Shown here piece after piece: positions 8,274 through 17,157 of a DNA stretch of 64,000 nt (within the stretch, counting starts at the first letter, position 1; each line of letters begins with the position of its first letter). The stretch comes from Roseateles_B sp041905785 (lineage in GTDB: Bacteria; Pseudomonadota; Gammaproteobacteria; Burkholderiales; Burkholderiaceae_C). The notes below the pieces were generated by a model that searched no databases, was not told where the DNA came from, and saw only the letters and a program-made list of their open reading frames with translations. The translations under genes and the position numbers were made by a program. The stretch spans positions 211,150 through 275,149 of the forward strand of contig JAYRKJ010000004.1 of the NCBI GenBank assembly GCA_041905785.1. Direction: 5' to 3'.

Positions 8274-11237
8274 ATGAAATTCCACAAAACCCTGATGGGT
8301 CTGGCCGCACTGGCCGCCTGCGCCGCGCAGGCCCAGACGGAGCCGCAGAAGAAGCTCGAGCGCGTCGAGGTCACCGGTTCCATGATCAAGCGCACGGACC
8401 GCGAGACGCCGTCGGTGGTGCAGGTCATCACGGCCGAGCAGATCCGCAAGTCGGGCTTTGCCACCGTCGAGGAGGTGCTGCGCTCCTCCAGCGCCGTGGA
8501 CGTCAGCGGCTCGGTGGGCGACGGCGTGGGCAGCGGCTTCGTGTCGGGCGTCAATGCGGTGTCCATGCGCGGCATGGGTGCGCAGGGCACCCTGGTGCTG
8601 ATCAATGGCCGCCGCCTGGCGCCGGTCGGCGCAGTGGACATCAATTTCGGGCGCGGGAACCTGGTCAGCACCAACACCATTCCCAAGGACGCCATCGAGC
8701 GCATCGAGATCCTGAAGGACGGCGCCTCCGCCATCTACGGCTCGGACGCCATGGCCGGCGTGATCAACTACGTGCTGAAGAAGGAGTACCGGGGGGGCGA
8801 GTTGGCGGCATCGGCCGGCGCCAACAGCCATGGCGATGGGCGCAAGCGCAGCGCCTCGGGCAGCTTCGGCTTCGGCAACCTGGCCACCCAGCGCTTCAAC
8901 GTGTTTGGCGGCGTGGAAATCTCGCGGCGTGACCCGGTCAGCTACTTCGAGGCCAGCAAGGTGGGCCGCCAGGCCGACCGCGATGCCTGGCTGGTGGCCA
9001 ATTCCGCCGGCAGTACGCAGCGTCTGCAGGACTTTGCCCACAGCAGCATCGGCAGCCTCTGGGGCAACTACTACAGCGTGCCGGCCGCCACGCCCTTGTC
9101 CTCAACGGCGCCGAACGATCCCAAGCTCTACCTGGGAACCCTGCCGGGCTGTCCTGATGCACGCACCGTGGGCAAGGGGGTGCCGCAGAAGCAGCCGGGC
9201 CAGCTGGACAGCTCGCCGCTGGGGCAGTGCCGCTATAACCCGGACATGGATACCGAGTTCCTGGCCCAGCAGGACCGCTTCAGCGGCTCCGTGCGCGGCA
9301 ACCTGGCCATCAACGAGGACACCACGGCCTTTGTCGACCTGATGTACTCGCGGACCAATACGGTGAACCAACTGACCTCACAGTCGTTCACGACCATCGT
9401 CGGTTCCAACAACACCCGCGTGCTCAACTGGGCCCTGCCCAATGGCCAGATCCTGAGCCAGCATGCCATCATCCTGGCGCCCGACCACCCGGACAACCCG
9501 ACGCGCGGCACGGCCAAGCCCCAGGCGGTGCAGCTGGCCTACCGCTTCGAGGACCTGGACCAGCGCGACATCTCCGACCTGCGCTCCACGCGCCTGAGCG
9601 CCGGCATCGAGGGTGTCTATGCCGGCTGGGACTACGACGCCGCCCTGGTCTACAGCAAGATGGACAACAAGGGCGTGCGCACCCAGCGCCTGCTGTCCAG
9701 CCGCCTGAACGAGCTGATCGCCAAGGGCGGGCCCTACCACTTCGGCAAGGCGAATGACACCGCGGCCATCGACTGGCTGACCGACGACGCCACCAACACC
9801 GGCAATTCCGCCGTCACCGCCGCTGATGTGCGAGCCAGCCGCGAATGGTTCGAGATGGCCGGCGGGCGTGCGGCCGTGGCCGTGGGGGTCGAGGCTCGGC
9901 ACGAGAGCCTGTCCGCCACACCCGACGACGCCTTCCGCACGGGCGACTACGTGGGTCTGGTGGCCAACGGCACCTCGGGCTCGCGCCATGTCTTGGGCGG
10001 CTTCGGCGAGCTGCGCCTGCCGGTGCGCAAGGACCTGGAGCTGCAGGCCGCGCTGCGTGCCGAGCACTACAGCGACTTCGGCAACTCCACCACCGGCAAG
10101 CTGGGCTACAAGTGGACGGTGCTGCCGCAGCGCCTGATGTTGCGCGGCACCGCAGCCACGGGCTACCGGGCGCCGTCCATCTCGCAGATCTCCAACGAGG
10201 GCTTCTTCGTCAGCTTCCACAGCTACGGCACCGAGCGCATCTACGACCCGCTGCGCTGCAACTGGAATGCCAGCGACAACAGCAAGTCCACCAGCAAGTC
10301 CACGCAGCCCAACCAGTGGCGCGACTGCAATCTGCTGAACTACACGTCCGGGATTCCAGCAGCCCAGCAGCCCGGCTCGCTGGCCACGGCGGTGACGCCC
10401 AATCCCAACGTCAAGCCGGAGAAGTCACGTTCGGCCACGCTGGGCTTCATCTTCTCGCCGACGGACTACCTGGATGTGTCGCTGGACGCCTGGTATTTCA
10501 AGCGCAACAGCGAGATCCGGGTGCAGCGCGGCTTCGACATCATGACGGCCTACATCGCCAACCCGAGCGCCAACGAGCAGTTCCTGATCCGCGACAGCAA
10601 CCAGGGCACCTGGCTGCGCGATGCCTCGGGTGCGCTGATTCCCAACAGCGGCCCCATCCTGGCCCTGCTGCGCAAGTACGGCAACTTCAACTACACGGTC
10701 ACCTCGGGCGTGGACTACGAGGCCAACCTGCGCCTGCCCAGCAACCCGCTGGGGCAGTTCAAGTTCAAGCTCGAGGGCAGCTTCACCGCCCGCTATGACC
10801 AGCAGATCCTCAGCGGCGGCACGGTGGAGCGCATCGACGGCACCACCACCTCGGGCGTGCCCAAGACCAAGGCCTCGCTGCGCATGGACTGGAGCAAGAA
10901 CGACTACAGCGCCTGGCTGCGCCTCAACCACAGCGATCCGCTGTGGAGCACGACCAGCTCCGCGCAGTGTCTGAGCAAGCCGACGGCCCTGCAGAGCTAT
11001 CCCAGCAGCCAGGGCTGGTGCACGGCTGCGCTGCAGACCACGCTGGACATGGGCCTGGCCTACACGGGCTTCAAGAACCTGGTGCTGAGCGGCTCCATTC
11101 TCAATCTCACCAATGAGTTCATCAGCCGTGGCGCGGCCACGGTGCCGGCCCAGTTCGGCCATTGGGACAGCGGCAACCGCAGTGATGCGGACCTGGGGCG
11201 GCGCTTCAATGTGAGCCTCAGCTATCGCTGGGAGTGA
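8274..11237 (+). CDS. TonB-dependent outer-membrane receptor
   Basis: A 987-residue receptor for energised import across the outer membrane. A signal peptide covers residues 1-21 or so (MKFHKTLMGLAALAAC...AQAQ). A plug domain spans about residues 35-145 ('VEVTGSMIKRTDRETPSVVQVITAEQI', seen by position, and 'DGASAIYGSDAMAGVINYVLKK'). A 22-stranded barrel with family motifs such as 'SYRAPSISQ'-like 'GYRAPSISQIS' follows, ending 'FNVSLSYRWE'. There is no N-terminal signalling (STN) domain. The ATG at 8274 is preferred to 8268 because GAGGAG ends at 8267. The divergent LysR gene may regulate it. Substrate unknown; many relatives take plant or polymer-derived compounds. Confidence 0.9.
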   Translation: MKFHKTLMGLAALAACAAQAQTEPQKKLERVEVTGSMIKRTDRETPSVVQVITAEQIRKSGFATVEEVLRSSSAVDVSGSVGDGVGSGFVSGVNAVSMRGMGAQGTLVLINGRRLAPVGAVDINFGRGNLVSTNTIPKDAIERIEILKDGASAIYGSDAMAGVINYVLKKEYRGGELAASAGANSHGDGRKRSASGSFGFGNLATQRFNVFGGVEISRRDPVSYFEASKVGRQADRDAWLVANSAGSTQRLQDFAHSSIGSLWGNYYSVPAATPLSSTAPNDPKLYLGTLPGCPDARTVGKGVPQKQPGQLDSSPLGQCRYNPDMDTEFLAQQDRFSGSVRGNLAINEDTTAFVDLMYSRTNTVNQLTSQSFTTIVGSNNTRVLNWALPNGQILSQHAIILAPDHPDNPTRGTAKPQAVQLAYRFEDLDQRDISDLRSTRLSAGIEGVYAGWDYDAALVYSKMDNKGVRTQRLLSSRLNELIAKGGPYHFGKANDTAAIDWLTDDATNTGNSAVTAADVRASREWFEMAGGRAAVAVGVEARHESLSATPDDAFRTGDYVGLVANGTSGSRHVLGGFGELRLPVRKDLELQAALRAEHYSDFGNSTTGKLGYKWTVLPQRLMLRGTAATGYRAPSISQISNEGFFVSFHSYGTERIYDPLRCNWNASDNSKSTSKSTQPNQWRDCNLLNYTSGIPAAQQPGSLATAVTPNPNVKPEKSRSATLGFIFSPTDYLDVSLDAWYFKRNSEIRVQRGFDIMTAYIANPSANEQFLIRDSNQGTWLRDASGALIPNSGPILALLRKYGNFNYTVTSGVDYEANLRLPSNPLGQFKFKLEGSFTARYDQQILSGGTVERIDGTTTSGVPKTKASLRMDWSKNDYSAWLRLNHSDPLWSTTSSAQCLSKPTALQSYPSSQGWCTAALQTTLDMGLAYTGFKNLVLSGSILNLTNEFISRGAATVPAQFGHWDSGNRSDADLGRRFNVSLSYRWE

Positions 11238-11243
11238 TGCCGG

Positions 11244-11273
11244 CCGACGGCCACCCGGGCGGGTGGCTGTCGG
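11244..11273 (+). terminator. Long hairpin after the receptor gene
   Basis: CCGACGGCCACCC (11244-11256) pairs with GGGTGGCTGTCGG (11261-11273) over 13 bp with one G-U pair and a 4-base loop, 7 bp past the stop codon. No T-run follows. A likely 3' end or stabilising structure. Confidence 0.55.
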
Positions 11274-11346
11274 ATCGGTCGCCCTGCAGCGCACAATACG
11301 CACTTTTGACTCCACGGCCTGGCTATTGCGTCAGGCCGTCGCGCCT

Positions 11347-13236
11347 GTGAGCACCAGCCACGAACAACAACACCGCAGCCCCGGCGTCCTTGCCGCCCTG
11401 ACCCTGGGCGCCCTGGGCGTGGTCTATGGCGACATCGGCACCAGCCCGCTCTATGCCCTCAAGGAAGTCTTCCATGGCGGCCATGTCCCGCTGACGTCGC
11501 AGAACATCCTGGGCGTGCTGTCCCTGCTGTTCTGGACCATGACCATCGTGGTCTCGCTCAAGTACGTGCTGCTGATCCTGCGCGCGGACAACAACGGCGA
11601 AGGCGGTCTGATCGCGATGCTGGCGCTGGCCACCCAGGCCGTACGGGAGAAGCCGGCCCTGCGCAACGTGCTGATGATGGTGGGCCTGTTCGGCACGGCC
11701 ATCTTCTTTGGCGACGCCGTGATCACGCCCGCGATGACGGTGCTGGGCGCCGTCGAGGGCATCAATGTCTACGCGCCGCAATACGAGCAGCTGATCGTGC
11801 CGATCACGCTGCTCGTGCTGGCTGGACTGTTTGCCGTCCAGCGTTTCGGCACCGGCGGCGTGGGCAAGGCCTTCGGTCCGGTGATGCTGGTGTGGTTCGC
11901 CAGCCTGACCCTGCTGGGGCTGCCCCAGATCCTCGAGAACCCCGGGGTGCTGGCGGCGGTGAACCCGGCCTATGCGGTCGAGTTCTGCGCCCATTACGGC
12001 TGGGTTGCCTTCGTGGCCCTGGGGGCGGTGGTGCTGGTGGTGACCGGCGGTGAGGCGCTGTATGCCGACCTGGGCCACTTCGGCAAGAAGCCCATCCGCA
12101 TTGCCTGGTACGGCATCGTCATGCCGGCCCTGGTGGTCAACTACTTCGGCCAGGGGGCCCTGCTGCTGGAGGATCCTGCGGCCATCAAGAACCCCTTCTT
12201 CCTGATCGCGCCGTCCTGGGCCGAGCTGCCCCTGTTCGGCCTGGCCACGCTGGCCGCCATCGTGGCCTCGCAGGCGCTGATCACGGCGGCCTTCTCGGTC
12301 ACCAAGCAGGCCATCCAGCTGGGCATCCTGCCGCGCATGCGCATCGTCCACACCTCGGTGCGCGACATCGGCCAGATCTACGTGCCCTTCATCAACTGGA
12401 TGCTGTTCGGCTTCGTGGTCGTCGCGGTGGTGATGTTCGGCTCCTCCAGCAAGCTGGCCGGCGCCTATGGCGTGGCCGTGACCATCGACATGACCATCAC
12501 CACGGTCATGACCTTCTTCGTGATCCGCTACGGCTGGAAGTACCCGCTGGCCCTGTGCGTGGTGGCCACGGGCTTCTTCTTCCTGATTGACGTCACCTTC
12601 CTGGCCTCCAATCTGCTCAAGGTCGCGGCCGGCGGCTGGTTCCCGCTCACGATAGGCATCTGGATGTTCACGCTGATGCTGACCTGGAAGGAGGGCCGCC
12701 AGCTGCTGTCCGACAAGCTGCGCGAGGACGCCATCGAACTGCAGGGCTTCCTCGAAGCCGTGTTCCTGAGCCCGCCGCTGCGCGTGCCGGGCTCGGCGGT
12801 CTTCCTGTCGGCGGAGCAGGGCGTCACGCCCAATGCCCTGCTGCACAACCTCAAGCACAACAAGGTGCTGCACGAGCAGAACCTCTTCGTGACCGTCAAG
12901 CACCACGAGAAGCCCTGGATCGGTTTTGACAAGCGGGTGGAGCTGGACAGCCTGGGCAACGACTGCTGGCAGGTGACGGTGCACTTCGGCTTCAAGAACG
13001 AGCCCGATGTGCCCGAGGCGCTGAAGCTGCTGGAGGCGCGCGGCGTGCACCTGGACGACATGGAGACGAGCTACTTCCTCTCGCGCGACATCGTCATCCC
13101 CACCATCGGCTCGGGCATGGCCCTGTGGCGCGAGAAGCTCTTCGCCAGCATGCACCGCAACGCGGCGGCTGCGGCGGACTTCCTGCACCTGCCCACCAAC
13201 CGCATCGTGGAACTGGGCTCGAAGGTCGAGATCTGA
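11347..13236 (+). CDS. kup: Kup-type potassium uptake protein
   Basis: A 629-residue K+/H+ symporter of the KUP/HAK family (E. coli Kup is about 622 residues). The N-terminal 'LGALGVVYGDIGTSPLYAL' and 'GDAVITPAMTVLGAVEG' signatures are present. About twelve membrane helices span residues 15-440 and a cytosolic C-terminal domain follows. The start is taken as GTG at 11347 (VSTSHEQQ...), which gives the family length; no clear ribosome binding site precedes it. An in-frame upstream start at 11263 would add 28 residues unlike the family. GC-rich inverted repeats fill the spacer after the stop. Confidence 0.92.
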   Translation: MSTSHEQQHRSPGVLAALTLGALGVVYGDIGTSPLYALKEVFHGGHVPLTSQNILGVLSLLFWTMTIVVSLKYVLLILRADNNGEGGLIAMLALATQAVREKPALRNVLMMVGLFGTAIFFGDAVITPAMTVLGAVEGINVYAPQYEQLIVPITLLVLAGLFAVQRFGTGGVGKAFGPVMLVWFASLTLLGLPQILENPGVLAAVNPAYAVEFCAHYGWVAFVALGAVVLVVTGGEALYADLGHFGKKPIRIAWYGIVMPALVVNYFGQGALLLEDPAAIKNPFFLIAPSWAELPLFGLATLAAIVASQALITAAFSVTKQAIQLGILPRMRIVHTSVRDIGQIYVPFINWMLFGFVVVAVVMFGSSSKLAGAYGVAVTIDMTITTVMTFFVIRYGWKYPLALCVVATGFFFLIDVTFLASNLLKVAAGGWFPLTIGIWMFTLMLTWKEGRQLLSDKLREDAIELQGFLEAVFLSPPLRVPGSAVFLSAEQGVTPNALLHNLKHNKVLHEQNLFVTVKHHEKPWIGFDKRVELDSLGNDCWQVTVHFGFKNEPDVPEALKLLEARGVHLDDMETSYFLSRDIVIPTIGSGMALWREKLFASMHRNAAAAADFLHLPTNRIVELGSKVEI

Positions 13237-13332
13237 ACCCGGCGGGGGCCCGGAGCGCGGCCGGTCCGGCGCGGCGGGGCGCGTCGCGCCCGCGGGCTTG
13301 ACCCCGGGCCGGCAGGGTCACGGCGGGCCGGC

Positions 13333-13338
13333 TATGCT
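13333..13338 (+). promoter_or_regulatory. -10 box for a leaderless benE-like transcript
   Basis: TATGCT ends 7 bases before the ATG at 13346, so transcription would start at or next to the start codon. No Shine-Dalgarno sequence is present. The -35 is not recognisable. Confidence 0.4.
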
Positions 13339-13345
13339 GGCCCCC

Positions 13346-14512
13346 ATGCGCCGTTTCCTGCAAGACCTGTCCCTGCCGTCCATCGTCGCCGGTTTCGTGG
13401 CCGTGCTGGTGGGTTTCACCAGCTCGGTGGTCATCGTCTTTCAGGGGGCGCAGGCGCTGGGCGCCACGCCCGGCCAGCTGACGTCCTGGATGTGGGCGCT
13501 GGGCCTGGGCATGGGCCTGACCAGCCTGGGCCTGTCGCTGTGGACCCGCCAGCCGGTGCTGACCGCGTGGTCCACGCCGGGCGCGGCCTTGCTGACCAGC
13601 GCGGTGGGGGTGTCCATGCCGGAGGCTGTCGGCGCCTTCATCGTCTGCGCGCTGATGATCACCGTGGCCGGGTTCAGCGGCCTCTTCGAACGCGTGATGG
13701 ACCGCATTCCCATGGCCATCGCGGCGGCCCTGCTGGCCGGCGTCCTGGCGCGCTTCGGCCTGGACGCGATGCTGGCCACACAGACCGCGCCGGTCCTGGT
13801 GCTGAGCATGGCCGCGGCCTTCCTGCTGGGGCGGCGCTTCTGGCCGCGCTATGCCGTGCCGGTGGTCCTGCTGGTCGGCGTGGCCGTGGCGGGGCTGCAG
13901 GGCCGACTGCACCTGGACGCCGTGCAATGGGCCTGGGCCCGGCCCGAGTGGGTCAGCCCCCGCTTCAGCGTGGCCGCCCTCGTCGGCGTGGCCTTGCCGC
14001 TGTTCCTGGTGACCATGGCTTCGCAAAACCTGCCCGGCGTGGCAGCGCAGCGAGCCTCGGGCTACCAGACGCCCATCTCGGCCAGCGTTGGCGTGACCGG
14101 CCTGGCTTCGCTCATCCTCGCGCCCTTCGGCGGCTATGCCTTGAATCTCGCCGCGATCACCGCGGCGATCTGCATGGGGCGCGAGGCGCATGAGGACCCG
14201 GCCCGGCGCTATACCGCCGCGGTGATGGCCGGCGTGTTCTACGTCGCCCTGGGGCTCGCCGGCGGCGCCGTCGTTGGCCTGCTGGCGGCCTTCCCGCGCG
14301 AGCTGGTGGCGACCATCGCCGGCCTGGCTTTGCTGGGCACCATCGCCGGCGGCCTGAGCGCGGCGTTGAAGGACGAGCAGCATCGCGATGCCGCCATCCT
14401 CACCTTCCTCGTGACCCTCTCCGGCCTCAAGCTGGCGGGCATAGGCTCGGCCTTCTGGGGCGTGGTGGCGGGCTCGCTGGCCTTGCTGGTGCAGCGCCTG
14501 CGGCGCGCCTGA
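13346..14512 (+). CDS. benE: BenE-family membrane transporter (benzoate/H+ symporter type)
   Basis: A 388-residue polytopic protein with about twelve hydrophobic segments. Family patterns include 'PSIVAGFVAVLVGFTSS' near the N-terminus, 'PVLTAWSTPGAALL' and 'VTMASQNLPGVA'. BenE of Acinetobacter is described as a benzoate/proton symporter. No benzoate catabolic genes are nearby, so the substrate here is open and the symbol means the family only. The ATG at 13346 is chosen because a -10-like TATGCT sits just before it and the protein begins 'MRRFLQDLSLPS' as relatives do. It is followed 39 bp later by gshB. Confidence 0.82.
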   Translation: MRRFLQDLSLPSIVAGFVAVLVGFTSSVVIVFQGAQALGATPGQLTSWMWALGLGMGLTSLGLSLWTRQPVLTAWSTPGAALLTSAVGVSMPEAVGAFIVCALMITVAGFSGLFERVMDRIPMAIAAALLAGVLARFGLDAMLATQTAPVLVLSMAAAFLLGRRFWPRYAVPVVLLVGVAVAGLQGRLHLDAVQWAWARPEWVSPRFSVAALVGVALPLFLVTMASQNLPGVAAQRASGYQTPISASVGVTGLASLILAPFGGYALNLAAITAAICMGREAHEDPARRYTAAVMAGVFYVALGLAGGAVVGLLAAFPRELVATIAGLALLGTIAGGLSAALKDEQHRDAAILTFLVTLSGLKLAGIGSAFWGVVAGSLALLVQRLRRA

Positions 14513-14551
14513 CCCGACGCATCCTCGACTACCCTTTTCCGGACTCCCGCC

Positions 14552-15538
14552 ATGAAACTGCTTTTCGTCGTCGACCCGCTTTCCGGCTTCAGGACCTACA
14601 AGGATTCGACCTTCGCGATGATGCGCGAGGCCGCGCGGCGCGGCCATGAACTCTGGGCCTGCGAGCCGGCTGAGCTGGTCTGGCAGCGCGGCGGCCTGGT
14701 GACGGCCCGCGGAGCGCGGCAGCTGAAGCTCTCGGCGACTGCGCTGGCCAGCAGCGACGGCACGGACACGCCGGACTGGTACGTCGTCGCCGCCACGCAA
14801 GACCTGGCCCTCGCCGGGGTCGATGCGGTGCTGATGCGCAAGGACCCCCCCTTCGACAGCGAGTTCTTCTACACCACGCAGCTGCTCAGTCAGGCCGAAC
14901 GCGAGGGCGCGCGCGTCTTCAACAAGCCCTCGGCCCTGCGCGAGCACCCCGAGAAGCTGGCCATCCTGGAGTTCCCTCAGCACATCACGCCCACCCTGGT
15001 GACGCGCTCGGCCACGGCCATCCGCGCCTTCCACGCCGAGCACCGCGACATCATCCTCAAGCCCCTGGACGGGATGGGCGGCATGGGCATCTTCCGGGTG
15101 GGGCCGGATGGGCTCAACCTGGGCGCCATCATCGAAACCCTCAACAAGGACGGTGCGCAGACGGTGATGGTGCAGCGCTACCTGCCCGAGATTGCCCAAG
15201 GCGACAAGCGCGTGCTGCTGATCGGCGGCGAGGTCGTTCCCTATGCCCTGGCCCGCATCCCGCAGGGCGGTGAGGTGCGCGGCAATCTGGCCGCAGGCGG
15301 CAAGGGCGTGGCCATGCCCCTGACCGAGCGCGAACGCGAGATCGCCGAGCATCTGGCACCGGTCCTGGCCGCACGCGGCCTGCTGCTGGTGGGGCTGGAC
15401 GTCATCGGCCCCTGCCTCACCGAGATCAACGTCACCAGTCCTACCTGCTTCCAGGAAATCGGGGCGCAAACGGGTTTCGACGTCGCCGCCCTGTTCGTGT
15501 CCGCCCTGGAGCGGGCGGTGGGCGCGGCCCAGGGTTGA
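14552..15538 (+). CDS. gshB: Glutathione synthase
   Basis: A 328-residue ATP-grasp enzyme that joins glycine to gamma-glutamylcysteine. Its length and motifs match E. coli GshB: 'DPLSGFRTYKDSTFAMM' at the N-terminus, 'VLMRKDPPFDSEFFY', 'ILKPLDGMGGMGIFR' (ATP-binding loop), 'KRVLLIGGEVVPYALARIP' and 'EINVTSPTCFQEI' (metal and substrate ligands). The ATG at 14552 lies a short spacer after the benE-like gene and may be co-transcribed with it. It completes the glutathione pathway begun by gshA at 5896. Confidence 0.96.
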   Translation: MKLLFVVDPLSGFRTYKDSTFAMMREAARRGHELWACEPAELVWQRGGLVTARGARQLKLSATALASSDGTDTPDWYVVAATQDLALAGVDAVLMRKDPPFDSEFFYTTQLLSQAEREGARVFNKPSALREHPEKLAILEFPQHITPTLVTRSATAIRAFHAEHRDIILKPLDGMGGMGIFRVGPDGLNLGAIIETLNKDGAQTVMVQRYLPEIAQGDKRVLLIGGEVVPYALARIPQGGEVRGNLAAGGKGVAMPLTEREREIAEHLAPVLAARGLLLVGLDVIGPCLTEINVTSPTCFQEIGAQTGFDVAALFVSALERAVGAAQG

Positions 15539-15562
15539 TCCGCATACCGCACGGCTGCTGCG

Positions 15563-15600
15563 GGTATTCAAATACCAACGCAAGTCCAAAAGAATACCAA
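15563..15600. promoter_or_regulatory. Possible operator upstream of chitinase (AATACC repeats)
   Basis: The palindrome GGTATTCAAATACC at 15563-15576 is followed by a second AATACCAA at 15593-15600. The two AATACCAA copies start 22 bp apart, two helical turns, on the same face of DNA. The tract is AT-rich amid GC-rich surroundings. A regulator site for the chitinase is inferred; the binding protein is unknown. Confidence 0.4.
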
Positions 15601-15782
15601 TATCGCTCAGCCCTGACCGGTCGGGCGCTGCACTCGTCGGGGCTTGCACGGTTTGCCCTGGGCGGGCCGGGACAAGGCGGGTGAGCGGGGAGGGGTCGTC
15701 AGCCAATGGTCCGGCATGGTGCTGCCTGCGGTGCCGGGTTCGGACTGCTGTCCCGCCTAGCACCGATTCCCTGGAGGTTTGC

Positions 15783-17102
15783 ATGACCCCGTCCGCCCCC
15801 ACCCTCCGTCCTCACGCCCTGGTCCTGGCCTTGCTGGGTGCCGGCCTGCAGCTGCCGTCTTCGGCGCTGGCCGCGCCCTGTTCGGCAGCCTGGGTCGAGG
15901 GCAAGACCTACGCCGTCAACACGCCGGCCAGCTATCAAGGCAAGGACTACAGCGCCCTGGTGACGCACACCGCCTACGTGGGCGCCAACTGGACCCCGCC
16001 GTCCACGCCCTCGCTGTGGCGCTATGTGGCTGACTGCACGGCCAGCCCCACGCCCACGCCCACGCCCACGCCCACGCCCACGCCCACGCCCACGCCAACG
16101 CCAACGCCAACGCCGACGCCGACGCCGACGCCGACGCCGTCCCCCGGTCTGCCCAAGCATGCGCTGATCGGCTACTGGCACAACTTCGCCAATGGAGCCG
16201 GCGCGCCCATCCGCGTGAAGGACGTGTCCGACGATTGGGACGTGATCATGATCTCCTTCGCCAGCGATGCCGGCGATGGCGGCGTGGCCTTCCAGCTGGA
16301 CCCGGGTGCGGGTTCCGAGGCCGAGTTCATCGCCGACATTGCCGCCAAGCGTGCCAAGGGCAAGAAGGTGGTGCTGTCCCTGGGCGGGCAGGACGGGCGC
16401 ATGACGCTCAACACCAGCGCGCAGGTGACGAACTTCGTCAACACCCTGGCCGCGCTGATCGCCAAGTACGGCTTCGACGGCATCGACCTGGACCTGGAAA
16501 GCGGCGCCGGTGTCTCGCTGGGCGCACCCATCATCAACAACCTGATCACGGCCGTGAAGCAGCTCAAGGCCAAAGTGGGGCCGGGCTTCTACCTCTCGAT
16601 GGCCCCGGAGCATCCCTACGTGCAGGGCGGCTACGTGGCCTTTGGCAGCATCTGGGGCGCCTACCTGCCCATCATCGACGGCCTGCGGGACGAGCTGACG
16701 ATGATCCACGTGCAGTACTACAACAACGGCGGCTTCACCTACTCCGACGGGCGCCAGCTCAGCGAGGGCACGGTGGACGGTCTGGTGGGCGGCAGCCTAA
16801 TGCTGATCGAAGGCTTCAAGGTCAGCCAGGGCACGGGCTGGGAGTTCAAAGGGCTGCGCCCGGATCAGGTGGCCTTTGGCGTGCCCTCGGGCACGCGCTC
16901 GGCCGGGCGAGGCTATGCGCCGCCCAGCGTCATCAACCAGGCACTGAGCTGCCTCACGCTGCTGCAGCACTGCGGCGCGCTGAAGCCCAGGCAGGCGTAT
17001 CCGAGCTTGCGCGGGGCCATGAGCTGGTCCATCAACTGGGACCGGGCCGACGGCTACAACTTCTCGGTGCCGGTGAAGGCGCAGCTGAAGACGCTGCCCT
17101 GA
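15783..17102 (+). CDS. Secreted GH18 chitinase with N-terminal chitin-binding module
   Basis: A 439-residue secreted enzyme. Signal peptide about 1-30, then a small CBM5/12-type chitin-binding module (about 33-86, bounded by two cysteines; 'WVEGKTYAVNTPASYQGKDY'). A linker of fifteen Pro-Thr pairs covers residues 89-118, and a GH18 barrel follows from about 124. The catalytic motif DGIDLDLE is at 232-239, with Glu239 as acid/base. 'KKVVLSLGGQDG' is the conserved strand-3 motif. The start at 15783 has GGAGG about 9 bases upstream. It should cut chitin to oligosaccharides outside the cell. A possible operator lies at 15563-15600. Confidence 0.93.
   Translation: MTPSAPTLRPHALVLALLGAGLQLPSSALAAPCSAAWVEGKTYAVNTPASYQGKDYSALVTHTAYVGANWTPPSTPSLWRYVADCTASPTPTPTPTPTPTPTPTPTPTPTPTPTPTPTPSPGLPKHALIGYWHNFANGAGAPIRVKDVSDDWDVIMISFASDAGDGGVAFQLDPGAGSEAEFIADIAAKRAKGKKVVLSLGGQDGRMTLNTSAQVTNFVNTLAALIAKYGFDGIDLDLESGAGVSLGAPIINNLITAVKQLKAKVGPGFYLSMAPEHPYVQGGYVAFGSIWGAYLPIIDGLRDELTMIHVQYYNNGGFTYSDGRQLSEGTVDGLVGGSLMLIEGFKVSQGTGWEFKGLRPDQVAFGVPSGTRSAGRGYAPPSVINQALSCLTLLQHCGALKPRQAYPSLRGAMSWSINWDRADGYNFSVPVKAQLKTLP
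16047..16136 (+). repeat. Hexanucleotide repeat coding a (Pro-Thr)15 linker
   Basis: Fifteen in-frame copies of CCNACG: eight CCCACG, three CCAACG, then four CCGACG. The blocks differ only at the third base of the proline codon, suggesting expansion of three successive variants. The repeat joins the binding module to the catalytic domain of the chitinase. Confidence 0.95.
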
Positions 17103-17117
17103 TCCGCTGGCCCATGG

Positions 17118-17131
17118 CAAGACCTGACCCC
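17118..17131 (+). repeat. 14-base dispersed motif, copy 1
   Basis: CAAGACCTGACCCC, 16 bp after the chitinase stop. The same 14 bases occur exactly, in inverse orientation, at 53696-53709 and 56163-56176. Confidence 0.75.
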
Positions 17132-17154
17132 GACCGCGTGCAGGCCGGGGTCAG
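17124..17154. terminator. Hairpin between convergent chitinase and P450 genes
   Basis: CTGACCCC (17124-17131) pairs with GGGGTCAG (17147-17154); the stem can extend inward with CC/GG pairs. It lies in the 55-bp gap between two convergent genes and could stop transcription from both sides. Confidence 0.5.
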
Positions 17155-17157
17155 CGC

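Noticed and set aside
11323..13188. 621-codon frame antisense to kup
   Set aside because: Composition is typical of the complementary strand of a GC-rich membrane-protein gene; kup is unambiguous.
13094..15802. 902-codon minus-strand frame across benE and gshB
   Set aside because: Shadow of two well-supported plus-strand genes; translation is low complexity.
16047..16136. CRISPR-like array
   Set aside because: The repeats are contiguous 6-mers in frame inside the chitinase, without spacers.
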